From: Saprospiraceae bacterium
Lineage (GTDB): Bacteria; Bacteroidota; Bacteroidia; Chitinophagales; Saprospiraceae
Assembly: GCA_016715405.1 (NCBI GenBank)
Contig: JADKAE010000003.1
Location: 372,001-436,000 of the forward strand
Direction of reading: 5' to 3'
DNA length: 64,000 bases
Part shown: positions 15,884 to 24,191 of the stretch, one piece after another
How positions within the stretch are numbered: position 1 is the first letter of the stretch
Layout of the letters: each line of letters opens with the position of its first letter
Notes under the pieces: generated by a model
Database searches by the model: none
The model's input: the letters and a program-made list of their open reading frames with translations, nothing else
What the model was told of the DNA's origin: nothing
Made by a program: the position numbers and the translations under genes

Positions 15884-17080
15884 CTACTCCGTAATCCCCT
15901 CAAACAGCCATTCTGCGAGGAATTGGCGGTTTTTTTCCAGCACAATGCGTTGTTGGTCAGAATAATTGCGGATGTTGGCCAGCTCGATATAGACAGAGGT
16001 GGGTTTGCATTCGCGCAGCATATGGAGGCCGCGGGCGCTCACCGTGCCGTGGTAATAGCCGCCGGCGCGGTATACCTTGTATTTGCTCTTAAAAGTCTGT
16101 TGGATTTTTTCGGCGAGGTCTTTGCCATCGTCGCTATCCGAATGGTGGTAGAAATACACATCGGTGCGTTCGCCGTGGCTGCGGGAGTCGACGTGGATCA
16201 TGAGCGCTATCTGGGTAGTGACGCCCTGCAGGCGGTGTTTGTCGTAGAGTTCATTGATGATATTAGATCGTTGGAAAAGGCGGGCTTTTTGATTAAAAGG
16301 TAGTTCGTCGTCGCCCCATACCAGTTCGTCTTCATCGCATTTCAGGTATTCGCCGCTGCGGATACCATCGTTGGGGTCGCGCACCACCATGTAGGCTGTG
16401 GCGCCGTGGGATACCAGCAGGCGGCACAGGCGTAGCGATACGTCGTAGGCGTATTCGTCTTCGCACAGGTTGCGGCCGCCTCTTTTGCCTATAGCGCCGG
16501 GGTCGGGGCCGCCGTGGCCGCTGGAGATATAGAATACTTTGCCTTTCAATTTATTGGTAAGAAGAGGCGTATAGGCCAGTTGTTTGCCGAAAATGGGAAA
16601 AACCCGTTTACCTGTGGCAATATTATCTTCTTCGGGGTCGGTATTCACGGGCGAGGGTATTTCGAGGTCGGTTTCGGGGCAGTTGAGTTCGTGATAGGGC
16701 ACCCAGAGCGCTGAGCCTACTTTTTTGTAGGAATCCTCGCGCAGTTTGTTTTGGAGCATCTGCTCGTTGTATTGCTGGATGCGCACGGCGGTCTCCCAAT
16801 CGCTGATGCCTACCGTAGAGCGGATAGTTTTACCGTCGTATTTGTACACCATAATAGGCACGGAATATATTTTACCGGCATGGAGGGGCGCATTTTTGCG
16901 CAGTTTATTGAGGGTATAAAATTGGTCGAAATTGCAGGAGTGCTTGTCCAGCTTATAGCGGCGCAGCATAGAATAAATGCCGTCGCCGGACAGGGCTTTC
17001 ACCTTGTGGTAACTAGGGGAATTAGCCAGGGCGTCCTGGAGAAAAAAACAAAGTACAACCGATAATAAAAGTCTGGGCAT
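15884..17080 (-). CDS. N-acetylmuramoyl-L-alanine amidase with N-terminal LysM-like region
   Basis: About 398 residues from ATG 17080 (complement), with a signal peptide MPRLLLSVVLCFFLQDALA. A LysM-like peptidoglycan-binding segment follows (GDGIYSMLRRYKL, near 35-95). The C-terminal Amidase_3 zinc domain has YISSGHGGPDPGAIG with the first zinc ligand His, the Glu in CEDEYAYDVSLRL, the second His in ALMIHVDSR and the catalytic Glu in VYIELANIRN. It cleaves the bond between muramic acid and the peptide during cell-wall remodelling. It is a single gene, convergent with the ligase and divergent from ccmB. Confidence 0.85.
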   Translation of the reverse strand: MPRLLLSVVLCFFLQDALANSPSYHKVKALSGDGIYSMLRRYKLDKHSCNFDQFYTLNKLRKNAPLHAGKIYSVPIMVYKYDGKTIRSTVGISDWETAVRIQQYNEQMLQNKLREDSYKKVGSALWVPYHELNCPETDLEIPSPVNTDPEEDNIATGKRVFPIFGKQLAYTPLLTNKLKGKVFYISSGHGGPDPGAIGKRGGRNLCEDEYAYDVSLRLCRLLVSHGATAYMVVRDPNDGIRSGEYLKCDEDELVWGDDELPFNQKARLFQRSNIINELYDKHRLQGVTTQIALMIHVDSRSHGERTDVYFYHHSDSDDGKDLAEKIQQTFKSKYKVYRAGGYYHGTVSARGLHMLRECKPTSVYIELANIRNYSDQQRIVLEKNRQFLAEWLFEGITE

Positions 17081-17144
17081 GGTCTGCTTGAGATTAATAC
17101 AGTGTTCCAAAATTAAGAAGGTATCACAAAAATCAAAACTCGTG

Positions 17145-17175
17145 TTGCAGGCTCGTGTTGGGTTGGCTATCTTTG
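17145..17175 (+). promoter_or_regulatory. Bacteroidota promoter of ccmB
   Basis: TTG at 17145-17147 and TATCTTTG at 17168-17175, separated by 20 bases, match the Bacteroidota TTG / TAnnTTTG housekeeping promoter. The ATG follows only 6 bases after the -7 box, so the leader is extremely short or absent. Confidence 0.65.
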
Positions 17176-17181
17176 CCGGTC

Positions 17182-17841
17182 ATGGGATTGATCAAAGAAA
17201 CGCTGGCGTTGATGCGCAAAGACCTCCTCCTGGAGTGGCGCGGCAAGTATGCACTTAGCGGCATTTTGCTATATGTATTCTCAACGGTATTTATCATTTA
17301 CACCTCATTTGAAGAAGTAGAACCCAAAGCCTGGAATACGTTGTTTTGGGTAGTATTGTTATTCGCTTCCATCAGTGCAATAGTAAAAAGTTTTGTGCAG
17401 GAAAATAGTCCCCGCCAGTTGTATTATTATTCGCTGACGAATCCCATTGCCGTAATATTATCCAAAACACTTTACAATATCGGCTTGTTGATGGTGGTAA
17501 GCCTGCTTACCTGGGCTTGTTTTGCCCTAATGGCGGGTAATGCCGTAAAAGACAACTCGCAGTTTTTTTTGGCCTTATTTCTGGGCAGCGTGGGTTTGTC
17601 GATTACGTTTACCTTTGTAGCTGCCATTGCCGGCAAAGCCGACCACAGCGCTACTTTGCAGGCGATAATGAGTTTCCCGCTGGTGCTGCCGATTTTGCTT
17701 ACGCTTATTCGCCTTTCGGCAAATGCCCTGCGGCTGGAGCAAGACAGCAGTATCAGCGACGATATTGCCATCCTGGCGGGAATCGATCTGTTGTCGTTGG
17801 GGATGGCGCTGTTGTTGTTTCCTTTTTTGTGGAGAGAGTGA
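17182..17841 (+). CDS. ccmB: Heme exporter protein CcmB
   Basis: 219 residues with about six membrane helices. The N-terminus ETLALMRKDLLLEWRGKY is the typical CcmB opening, and VQENSPRQLYYYSLTNP is a conserved cytoplasmic loop. CcmB is the membrane part of the ABC-type complex that, with CcmA and CcmC, delivers heme for cytochrome c maturation. ATG 17182 is chosen because it sits just after a clear promoter; an upstream TTG would overlap the promoter. ccmC follows after an 84-base gap holding a hairpin. ccmA is not next to it. Confidence 0.9.
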   Translation: MGLIKETLALMRKDLLLEWRGKYALSGILLYVFSTVFIIYTSFEEVEPKAWNTLFWVVLLFASISAIVKSFVQENSPRQLYYYSLTNPIAVILSKTLYNIGLLMVVSLLTWACFALMAGNAVKDNSQFFLALFLGSVGLSITFTFVAAIAGKADHSATLQAIMSFPLVLPILLTLIRLSANALRLEQDSSISDDIAILAGIDLLSLGMALLLFPFLWRE

Positions 17842-17845
17842 ATCT

Positions 17846-17912
17846 GTGAACAGTGAACAGTGAACAGTGAACTGCACTCAGATCGGTTCACTGTTCACTG
17901 TTCACAGTTCAC
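17846..17912. repeat. GTGAACA tandem-repeat hairpin between ccmB and ccmC
   Basis: Four units of GTGAACA on the left (17846-17872) face GTTCACTGTTCACTGTTCAC on the right (17886-17912), with a 13-base loop. The arms pair over about 27 bases. It lies between two genes that should be co-transcribed, so it may attenuate or stabilise the message rather than end it. Confidence 0.85.
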
Positions 17913-17925
17913 CAAAATAATTACA

Positions 17926-19005
17926 ATGAAAAACCACTGGTGGAAGGCCCTGGGCGTGATCATCTTATTATACACCTTCACGGCGGGAATGCTATTGCCG
18001 CTCAAACCCGGCATCGTGGCGGTAAATCCCTCTTCAGTGCGCACCGGCGATACCGTGACGTTGTCGGTACAGGGCTACAATACTTTTTATACCCAATCAA
18101 AAACACCGGTACGCGCCTGGCTCAAGCTGGACGAGCAGCGCGCGTTGGCGGCCAAAGACATTGAGGTCATTAGTGATAATGCGCTGCGCGTTTCTTTTGA
18201 TATTCCCGCCCATTTGCCCGTTTCGCGGCGGGTGCAGGATTTTACGCTGCTGCTCGACAACGACGTCGACGGCGCATCGGTGCTGCCCAGCGCCCTGCTG
18301 GTCACCCAGGACTCGATACAACCCGACCGCGGGGAAACGTTGTGGGTGAACAGCCCCATCACGGACCTCCACGAAAAAAGCGGCATTACTTTTCCGTTCC
18401 GCAATATCCTGGCTGAAACGATACGCAATACGTATTTCCATGTGGCCTTGTGGTTTGCGATGCTGTTCTTGTTTATCGGAGGGGTGAGCAGCAGTGTGCG
18501 CTATCTGGCCGGCAACGACCTCGACGCCGACTACCGCGCCCAGGCACAAACGACGGTGGGCTTGATATTCGGCCTGCTGGGACTCATTACGGGCATCATC
18601 TGGGCGCGCAATACCTGGGGCGCCGGCTATAAGTTCTGGAATCTGCGCGAGGTGGATGTGAAGCAGGCGATGACGATGGTCGCGCTTTTTGTGTACCTGG
18701 CTTATTTTGTGCTGCGAATGGCTTTTGAAGACGCCGAACGCAAAGCCCGTTTATCCGCAGTGTATAATATTTTTGCCTTTGTGGCGCTTATCTCGCTTAT
18801 TTATGTAGTCCCCCGGCTCACCGATAGCCTGCACCCCGGCTCGGGTGGCAACCCCGCACTCGGCGGCGAAGACCTCGACAATACGATGCGGATGATCTTT
18901 TATCCCGCCATTATCGGCTGGACGCTGCTGGGCTTCTGGATGGCGCAGTTGTACTACCGACTGATCAGGGCGCAGATGCACCTGGAAGAGAGTGTGGGAG
19001 TGTGA
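17926..19005 (+). CDS. ccmC: Heme exporter CcmC with a large extracytoplasmic insertion
   Basis: 359 residues. After a first membrane helix (WWKALGVIILLYTFTAGMLL) there is a soluble region of about 150 residues resembling an Ig/IPT-like beta domain (VNPSSVRTGDTVTLSVQGYN). The remaining helices carry the heme-handling tryptophan motif NTWGAGYKFWNLREVD, a variant of the CcmC WGxxW signature. CcmC passes heme to CcmE in cytochrome c maturation. ATG 17926 is chosen because the upstream part of the frame is hairpin repeat. The last codons (ESVGV and the TGA) are encoded by the left arm of the next repeat hairpin. Confidence 0.85.
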   Translation: MKNHWWKALGVIILLYTFTAGMLLPLKPGIVAVNPSSVRTGDTVTLSVQGYNTFYTQSKTPVRAWLKLDEQRALAAKDIEVISDNALRVSFDIPAHLPVSRRVQDFTLLLDNDVDGASVLPSALLVTQDSIQPDRGETLWVNSPITDLHEKSGITFPFRNILAETIRNTYFHVALWFAMLFLFIGGVSSSVRYLAGNDLDADYRAQAQTTVGLIFGLLGLITGIIWARNTWGAGYKFWNLREVDVKQAMTMVALFVYLAYFVLRMAFEDAERKARLSAVYNIFAFVALISLIYVVPRLTDSLHPGSGGNPALGGEDLDNTMRMIFYPAIIGWTLLGFWMAQLYYRLIRAQMHLEESVGV

Positions 19006-19077
19006 GAGTGTGGGAGGGTGGGACTTTTTCAATGCTCTCACCCTCTCACCCTCTCACACTCCCACCCTCCCTCTCAG
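18988..19077. repeat. GAGTGTGGGAG tandem-repeat hairpin between convergent genes
   Basis: A G-rich left arm of GAGTGTGGGAG-like units (18988-19022) faces a C-rich right arm with CTCTCACCCTCTCACCCTCT and CACTCCCACCCTCC (19035-19076). The convergent genes ccmC and the phosphoesterase both have their TGA stops inside this repeat. Confidence 0.85.
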
Positions 19078-19563
19078 TCCGAGTTCAATGACTTCCATGG
19101 CTTTGATATCGCCGGCGTCGAGCGTGAAGCGGATGAGGGTTTTTACGTGGTGAAAACCCTCGTTGCCACAGGCGCCGGGGTTGACATGCAGCAAGTCGAA
19201 GCGGGGGTCGGGCATCACTTTGAGGATGTGGGAGTGGCCGCAGATATATAACCGGGGGCGGTGGCTGCGCAGCAGGTCGCTGACGCGTTTGGTGTAGCGC
19301 CCTGGGTAACCGCCGATATGGGTGATAAACACATCGACGCCTTCGCAAGTAAAAAACAAGTCGAGCGGGTAGCGCAGTTGCATCGCCCTGTCGTCAATAT
19401 TGCCATAGACGGCCCGAAAGGGCTTGAAGGCTTCCAATTTATCAGCTACATCGGCACTGCCAATATCGCCGGCGTGCCATATCTCGTCGCATTCTGCAAA
19501 ATAGGTAAATACTTTATCGTCGAGGAAACTGTGCGTATCGGAGAGCAGTCCTATGCGTTTCAT
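19054..19563 (-). CDS. YfcE/MJ0936-type metallophosphoesterase
   Basis: 169 residues, the normal size for the family. Metal-binding motifs are intact: LLSDTHSF (Asp/His), WHAGDIGS, VYGNIDD, the His in FITHIGG and the final ICGHSHILK. It hydrolyses phosphodiesters; the natural substrate is not known from sequence. Its start overlaps the stop of the reductase gene upstream on the same strand by 4 bases, so the two are co-transcribed. Its last residues (GLRGRVGV) are encoded by the repeat arm, so its C-terminus is partly repeat-derived. Confidence 0.88.
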   Translation of the reverse strand: MKRIGLLSDTHSFLDDKVFTYFAECDEIWHAGDIGSADVADKLEAFKPFRAVYGNIDDRAMQLRYPLDLFFTCEGVDVFITHIGGYPGRYTKRVSDLLRSHRPRLYICGHSHILKVMPDPRFDLLHVNPGACGNEGFHHVKTLIRFTLDAGDIKAMEVIELGLRGRVGV

Positions 19564-20525
19564 TGTGGTATTGAAAACACGATTTTGCCAAATTGCAGTC
19601 CCCTGTCCATGCGTTGGAAAGCATTATTGCCATCGGAGAGGGCGTAGACACTATCCACCACCGGCGTAATGCGGTGTTGCGCCACAAAATCCACCATATC
19701 CTGGAATTCCTGGTCGGCGCCCATCGAAGTGCCGTGGATACTGATTTGCCGCCAGAAAAGATGCTGGGGTTTAAAAGAAGAAAGTCCTTTTCCACCGCCG
19801 TATACGACAATACAACCTCCTGGCCGGCATAATTTGACGAGATGCGCAAAAGCATCGCCGCCGGCGCTATCCACGATGACGTCGAAGTCGACGGCATGTG
19901 CGGAAAGCTGCGTATACCAATCTGCATCTTTGTAGTTGACCCCCCCTGCAAAACCCATTTTTTTTGCCTTTTGCAGTTTTTCTGCTGAACTGGAAGTGCC
20001 CCATACTTCTGCTCCGGCAGCCAGGGCAAACTGCGCCGCCATAAGTGCTACGCCGCCGCCAATGCCTGTAACGAGCACCCTTTGGCCTGCGCTTACTTTT
20101 GCTTTTGTAAAAATGGCTCTGTAAGCCGTAAGTCCGCCCAAAGGCAAAGCCGCCGCCTGCTCCCAACTCAGGTGGTCCGGTTTGGGGGCCAATTGATTGC
20201 GTTGAACAGCGATGTACTGGGCAAAAGTGCCGTCGTCGGGCATGCCTATCACCTTGTATCCCCTCGAAGGATAAGCGGGGTTATCTCCCCAATCAATGCC
20301 CGGGTTGATGACAACCTCATTCCCTTCCGACACGCCGGCGCCATCTGAACCCAATATGCTCGGCGTGCGTATGCCGGGGTACAAACCCTGGGTAATCCAT
20401 ACATCGCGGTGGTTGAGCGCCGCCGCGCGCAATTGCACGAGCACTTCGCCGTCGCCGGGTGTGGGATCGGGGTAATCGCCATATTGGAGCGCTTCGCCTG
20501 AGGAGGTATAAACGAGGGCTTTCAT
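19560..20525 (-). CDS. MDR-superfamily zinc-independent alcohol dehydrogenase / quinone reductase
   Basis: 321 residues. The N-terminal GroES-like part (LNHRDVWITQGLYPG, LGSDGAGV) is followed by a Rossmann domain with the cofactor motif VLVTGIGGGVALMAAQFA. The Cys cluster that binds structural zinc is absent, so it belongs near the NAD(P)H quinone reductase-like branch. It would reduce small carbonyls or quinones with NAD(P)H. It precedes the phosphoesterase with a 4-base overlap. Upstream lies TTTAG hairpin copy 3, which separates it from the cysteine desulfurase gene. Confidence 0.88.
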   Translation of the reverse strand: MKALVYTSSGEALQYGDYPDPTPGDGEVLVQLRAAALNHRDVWITQGLYPGIRTPSILGSDGAGVSEGNEVVINPGIDWGDNPAYPSRGYKVIGMPDDGTFAQYIAVQRNQLAPKPDHLSWEQAAALPLGGLTAYRAIFTKAKVSAGQRVLVTGIGGGVALMAAQFALAAGAEVWGTSSSAEKLQKAKKMGFAGGVNYKDADWYTQLSAHAVDFDVIVDSAGGDAFAHLVKLCRPGGCIVVYGGGKGLSSFKPQHLFWRQISIHGTSMGADQEFQDMVDFVAQHRITPVVDSVYALSDGNNAFQRMDRGLQFGKIVFSIPQ

Positions 20526-20724
20526 TGTTTGTAATTGTTTAGTATGGTTTAGTTGGGTTTAGCGGTTGGGTTTAGCGGTTGGGTTTAGCGGTTGGGTTTA
20601 GCGATTGGGTTTAGCGATTGGGTTTAGCGATTGGGTTTAGAAAACTAAACCCTAACGCTAAACTGCGTATGCACTAAACCCTAACGCTAAACTGCCAAAG
20701 GCACTAAACCCTACTAAACATTAA
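20526..20724. repeat. TTTAG-family tandem-repeat hairpin, copy 3
   Basis: Left arm: about six units of TTTAGCGGTTGGG/TTTAGCGATTGGG. Right arm: CTAAACCCTAACGCTAAAC repeated, with the mini-palindromes TGCGTATGCA and TGCCAAAGGCA. The outer ends GTTTAGTATGG and CCCTACTAAAC also pair. Units and spacers are clearly homologous to copies 1 and 2, 9 and 17 kb away, but have diverged. Confidence 0.88.
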
Positions 20725-20725
20725 A

Positions 20726-21883
20726 TTAGACAATTGAAGCGGCATTTTTCACCAATTCGGGAAGAATCTTTTTCAACTGGTCGATCACAAAATCAATTTC
20801 TTCCATCGTATTAAAATGGGAAAAAGAGAAACGTATCGTTTTGCGGTCGGAGTTGCCATGCAGGGCGGCGATCACGTGAGAACCCGCATCGGCGCCCGAA
20901 CTACAGGCGCTGCCGCCCGATACGCTTACGCCGTTGATATCCAGATTAAACAACAACAGATCGCCTTTGGGCGAAGCTGGGAAAGATACGCTCAACACCT
21001 TGTAATTGCCGTAATCGGGGTCGCCGTTAAATTGTATATCTTCAAATTCATTTTCCAGGCGGGCTTTAAAATAATTTCGCACAGCGGTGATGTGCGCGCG
21101 GTTTTGCTCCATATTCTCTACCGCCACCTCCATGGCCTTAGCCAAACCGATAATGCCGTGCAGGTTTTCGGTGCCGGCACGCATATTGCGCTCCTGCGCG
21201 CCGCCGTCGATAAAAGGTTTGACGATATTCTCCTTATTCATATAAAGAAAACCGATGCCTTTGGGGCCGTGGAATTTGTGGGCCGAGCCGGTCAGAAAAT
21301 TCACCTTTATCTCACTCAAATTAATAGGAAAAAAGCTCATCGTCTGCACCGTATCCGTGTGGAACAACGCGTTGTACTGCTGACATAACCTGGACACTTC
21401 CGCCAGGTCGATCATAGTGCCGATCTCGTTATTAGCGTGCATCAGAGATACCAGTGTTTTGGTATCGTCTTCGCGAAGCCATTGTTCCAGTTGCGCCATA
21501 TCGATGCGGCCCTTGTCGTCGACCGGCAAGTATTTTACTTCGGCCTGTCCCACATTAGAAATGCTATCGAGGCTATGCAACACGCAGTGATGTTCGGTGG
21601 GCGAGCTAATAATGCGCCTCACGCCCAGGTCGCGCACCGAGCATTTGAGCGCCATATTATTTGATTCGGTGCCGCAGGAAGTGAAGATAATCTCACCAAT
21701 AGACGCGCCGAGATAATTGGCCACCTTTTTTCTGGCCTGTTCGATGGCGGCACGGGCCACACGGCCCTCAGCATGTATCGAAGACGGATTACCGTGATAT
21801 TGATTCATAGCGGCCACCATAAATTCGATCACCTGGGGATCTATTTGCGTAGTGGCTGCATTGTCCAGATAAACTCTTTTCAT
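20726..21883 (-). CDS. Cysteine desulfurase (NifS/IscS type)
   Basis: 385 residues. This PLP enzyme takes sulfur from cysteine for Fe-S clusters and thio-cofactors. The N-terminus VYLDNAATTQIDPQV is canonical, HGNPSSIHAEGR follows, the PLP-binding Lys is in GSAHKFHGPKG, and the catalytic Cys in SGGSACSSGAD. The start ATG is followed directly by KRVYLDNA. GlmM is encoded 26 bases upstream on the same strand. No IscU or regulator is adjacent, so whether it serves Fe-S assembly or tRNA thiolation is open. Confidence 0.93.
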   Translation of the reverse strand: MKRVYLDNAATTQIDPQVIEFMVAAMNQYHGNPSSIHAEGRVARAAIEQARKKVANYLGASIGEIIFTSCGTESNNMALKCSVRDLGVRRIISSPTEHHCVLHSLDSISNVGQAEVKYLPVDDKGRIDMAQLEQWLREDDTKTLVSLMHANNEIGTMIDLAEVSRLCQQYNALFHTDTVQTMSFFPINLSEIKVNFLTGSAHKFHGPKGIGFLYMNKENIVKPFIDGGAQERNMRAGTENLHGIIGLAKAMEVAVENMEQNRAHITAVRNYFKARLENEFEDIQFNGDPDYGNYKVLSVSFPASPKGDLLLFNLDINGVSVSGGSACSSGADAGSHVIAALHGNSDRKTIRFSFSHFNTMEEIDFVIDQLKKILPELVKNAASIV

Positions 21884-21909
21884 AAGTTGGGTTGGTTAGG
21901 ATAAACGTA

Positions 21910-23286
21910 TTATAACTGGTTATCGACTACCTGGCGTACCTCTTGCACCAGTTTATCAGCAACGGCCTGGCTTGTACCCTCTGCATAAATACGGATAATC
22001 GGTTCGGTATTCGATTTGCGCAAGTGCACCCAGCCTTCGGCGAAATCTATTTTGAGCCCGTCTTCGGTATTACACTGCTCATGGCGGTAGTGCTGATAGA
22101 GGGCTTGCAGTATTTTTTCGAGGTCGGTATCGGGGGTTAGCGCTATTTTATCTTTAATCATAAAATATTGGGGGTAACCGGCTTTTAGTTCCGCCAGGGA
22201 TTTGCCGGAGCGGGCAAGGTGCGACAACAGCAGCGCTATGCCGGCCAGCGCATCGCGGCCGTAGTGGAGTTCGGGCACGATAATACCTCCGTTGCCTTCG
22301 CCGCCGATCGTGGCGCCTACGGCTTTCATTTTTTCTACCACATTGACTTCACCCACTGCGGCGGCGTAGTATTCGCAACCGTGGCGGCGCGTCACATCGC
22401 GCAGAGCGCGGCTCGAAGACAAATTAGACACCGTGGGTCCGGGCTGGTGTGGCAGAATATAATCGGCGACGGCCACCAGGGTATATTCTTCGCCAAACAT
22501 AGCGCCGTCGGCACAGACCAGGGCGAGTCGGTCCACATCGGGGTCTACAGCGATGCCGAGGTCGGCTCCGCTATGCCGCACGGTTTCGGAAAGTTCGGTG
22601 AGGTGCTCGGGCAGCGGTTCGGGGTTGTGGGCAAACCGGCCGTTCACCTCGGCATTGATAGCGTGCACCTCGCAGCCCAGTTGTTCGAGCAGGGGCGTTA
22701 CCGACAGGGCGCCGGTGGAGTTGACACAGTCGACCACCACTTTAAAGCCTCTTTTGCGGATTGCCTCCGCATCCACCAGGGGCAGGGCGAGGATTTTTTC
22801 GATATGTTGCGCTATGGCGCCTTCTTTTTTGCGATACGTGCCGATCTTATCGACACTGCAATAGCGGATAGCGCCCTGTGCCAGCAGGTCGAGCAGGGCT
22901 TGACCGTCGGCGGCGGAGATAAACTCGCCTTTTTCGTTGAGAAACTTGAGTGCATTCCACTCCACGGGATTGTGGCTGGCCGTGACAATAATGCCGGCGC
23001 CGGCGCCCAGTTCGGTGACGGCCATCTCCACCGTGGGTGTGGTAGAAAGGCCCAGGTCGATCACGTCGATGCCGAGTCCTACCAGCGTATTGGCCACCAG
23101 GCTACTGGCCATTTTGCCCGAGGGGCGGCCGTCGCGGCCCAACACCACTTTGGGTGTGCCCTCTCTTTCCAACAACCAAAAGCCAAAGGCGGCTGCGCAT
23201 TCCACTATGTCCTGCGGGGTCAGATTTTCGCCTGCCTTGCCTCCGATAGTGCCTCTTATTCCTGAAATCGATTTAATCAGTGCCAA
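21910..23286 (-). CDS. glmM: Phosphoglucosamine mutase
   Basis: About 458 residues. It converts glucosamine-6-phosphate to glucosamine-1-phosphate for UDP-GlcNAc, peptidoglycan and lipid A. The catalytic phospho-Ser is in IVTASHNPVEWNALKF, the metal loop in AVDPDVDRLALV, and the sugar loop in GGEGNGGIIVPELHYGRD. I chose the TTG start at 23286 (complement) because the protein then begins with LALIKSISGIRGTIGG, the usual start of the Bacteroidota enzyme. A -7 box TAACTTTG lies just upstream on this strand (23305-23312). Confidence 0.9.
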   Translation of the reverse strand: MALIKSISGIRGTIGGKAGENLTPQDIVECAAAFGFWLLEREGTPKVVLGRDGRPSGKMASSLVANTLVGLGIDVIDLGLSTTPTVEMAVTELGAGAGIIVTASHNPVEWNALKFLNEKGEFISAADGQALLDLLAQGAIRYCSVDKIGTYRKKEGAIAQHIEKILALPLVDAEAIRKRGFKVVVDCVNSTGALSVTPLLEQLGCEVHAINAEVNGRFAHNPEPLPEHLTELSETVRHSGADLGIAVDPDVDRLALVCADGAMFGEEYTLVAVADYILPHQPGPTVSNLSSSRALRDVTRRHGCEYYAAAVGEVNVVEKMKAVGATIGGEGNGGIIVPELHYGRDALAGIALLLSHLARSGKSLAELKAGYPQYFMIKDKIALTPDTDLEKILQALYQHYRHEQCNTEDGLKIDFAEGWVHLRKSNTEPIIRIYAEGTSQAVADKLVQEVRQVVDNQL

Positions 23287-23304
23287 CGTGAAATAGTTTT
23301 GCTG

Positions 23305-23352
23305 CAAAGTTACGCATAGCAACCGGTTTTTATGCCAGTTGTGCTAACTTTG
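23305..23352. promoter_or_regulatory. Divergent promoters for glmM and the PAP2 gene
   Basis: Two TAACTTTG boxes face away from each other: on the minus strand at 23305-23312 toward glmM, and on the plus strand at 23345-23352 toward the PAP2 gene. Both fit the TAnnTTTG consensus. The -33 elements are weak. The 85-base region is probably a shared divergent promoter. Confidence 0.55.
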
Positions 23353-23371
23353 CCGCCAAACCCGAGGCGCT

Positions 23372-23970
23372 ATGCACGAACTCCTACAACTCGACCAGGC
23401 CTTGTTTTACTGGATCAATAACGACTGGCACACGCCTTGGCTCGACGCTATCATGCCATACTGGCGCGACAAAAGCTTTTGGATTCCGCTATATGCAATC
23501 GGGGTGGCGCTGGTAGTATGGAAATACCGGCTCAAAAGCCTCTATTTCCTCATGGCCGTTGCCATTACGATTGCCGTTGCCGACCAGACCAGCAGCGAGT
23601 TGATCAAAAAAATGTGAAAAGGCTGCGACCTTGCAACGACCCCGAGGTAAAAACCCAGGTTGATTTATTGATCCCCTGCGGGGTAGGATATAGTTTCACC
23701 TCCTCGCACGCCGCCAACCACTTTGCACTGGCGGCTTTTCTGAGTTTAACGCTGGGGCGCCGTTACCGGCGTATTCGTGTGCCGTTGTATGTATGGGCGG
23801 CCTCTATTGCGCTGGGGCAGGTATACGTGGGGGTGCATTATCCGCTGGATATTACGATAGGGGCGCTGCTGGGCGTGCTCGTGGGGTGGGCGATGAGCAG
23901 GTTGTATTTGAGGTGGTTCTCCCTGGAGATGGGAGGGGGCGACTTGGCGAGGGGGCGAGGGGGCGACTGA
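23372..23970 (+). CDS. PAP2-family membrane phosphatase, frameshifted
   Basis: About 198 residues with five to six membrane helices. The three phosphatase motifs are present across the break: KRLRPCNDP, SFTSSHAANHF and GQVYVGVHYPLDITIG. Enzymes of this kind dephosphorylate lipid phosphates such as undecaprenyl pyrophosphate or phosphatidate at the outer face of the inner membrane. The frame breaks in the A-run near 23607-23613; joining ELIKKN to VKRLRP restores the domain. The C-terminal tail (GGGDLARGRGGD) is encoded by the simple repeat GGCGAGGGGGCGAGGGGGCG and is unlikely to be functional. Confidence 0.82.
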
Positions 23971-24191
23971 AACGTAAAATTGGCGACGAAAAGCGGGTTT
24001 GCAGGCCAGGCAAAGCATATTAGGCCTACATTTCCGTAACAAAAGTAAAAGTGCTTGTCTGTAATTTATTCACATACAATGTATTGTCTTTCTGTAAAAG
24101 ACAAAAAAAAAGAAAGCTTTTAAATTTACAGATTTTCACTAATTTCGCCTGGCAGGCCAAATAATTTTCTAATCAAACACAGGTGAATGGT

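Noticed and set aside
22219..23265. Long open frame on the plus strand opposite glmM
   Set aside because: Shadow of the minus-strand glmM gene; the translation is low-complexity and matches no family.
23925..23966. G-rich repeat GGCGAGGGGG as another hairpin
   Set aside because: I could not find a complementary arm, so it is only a short tandem repeat at the end of the PAP2 gene.
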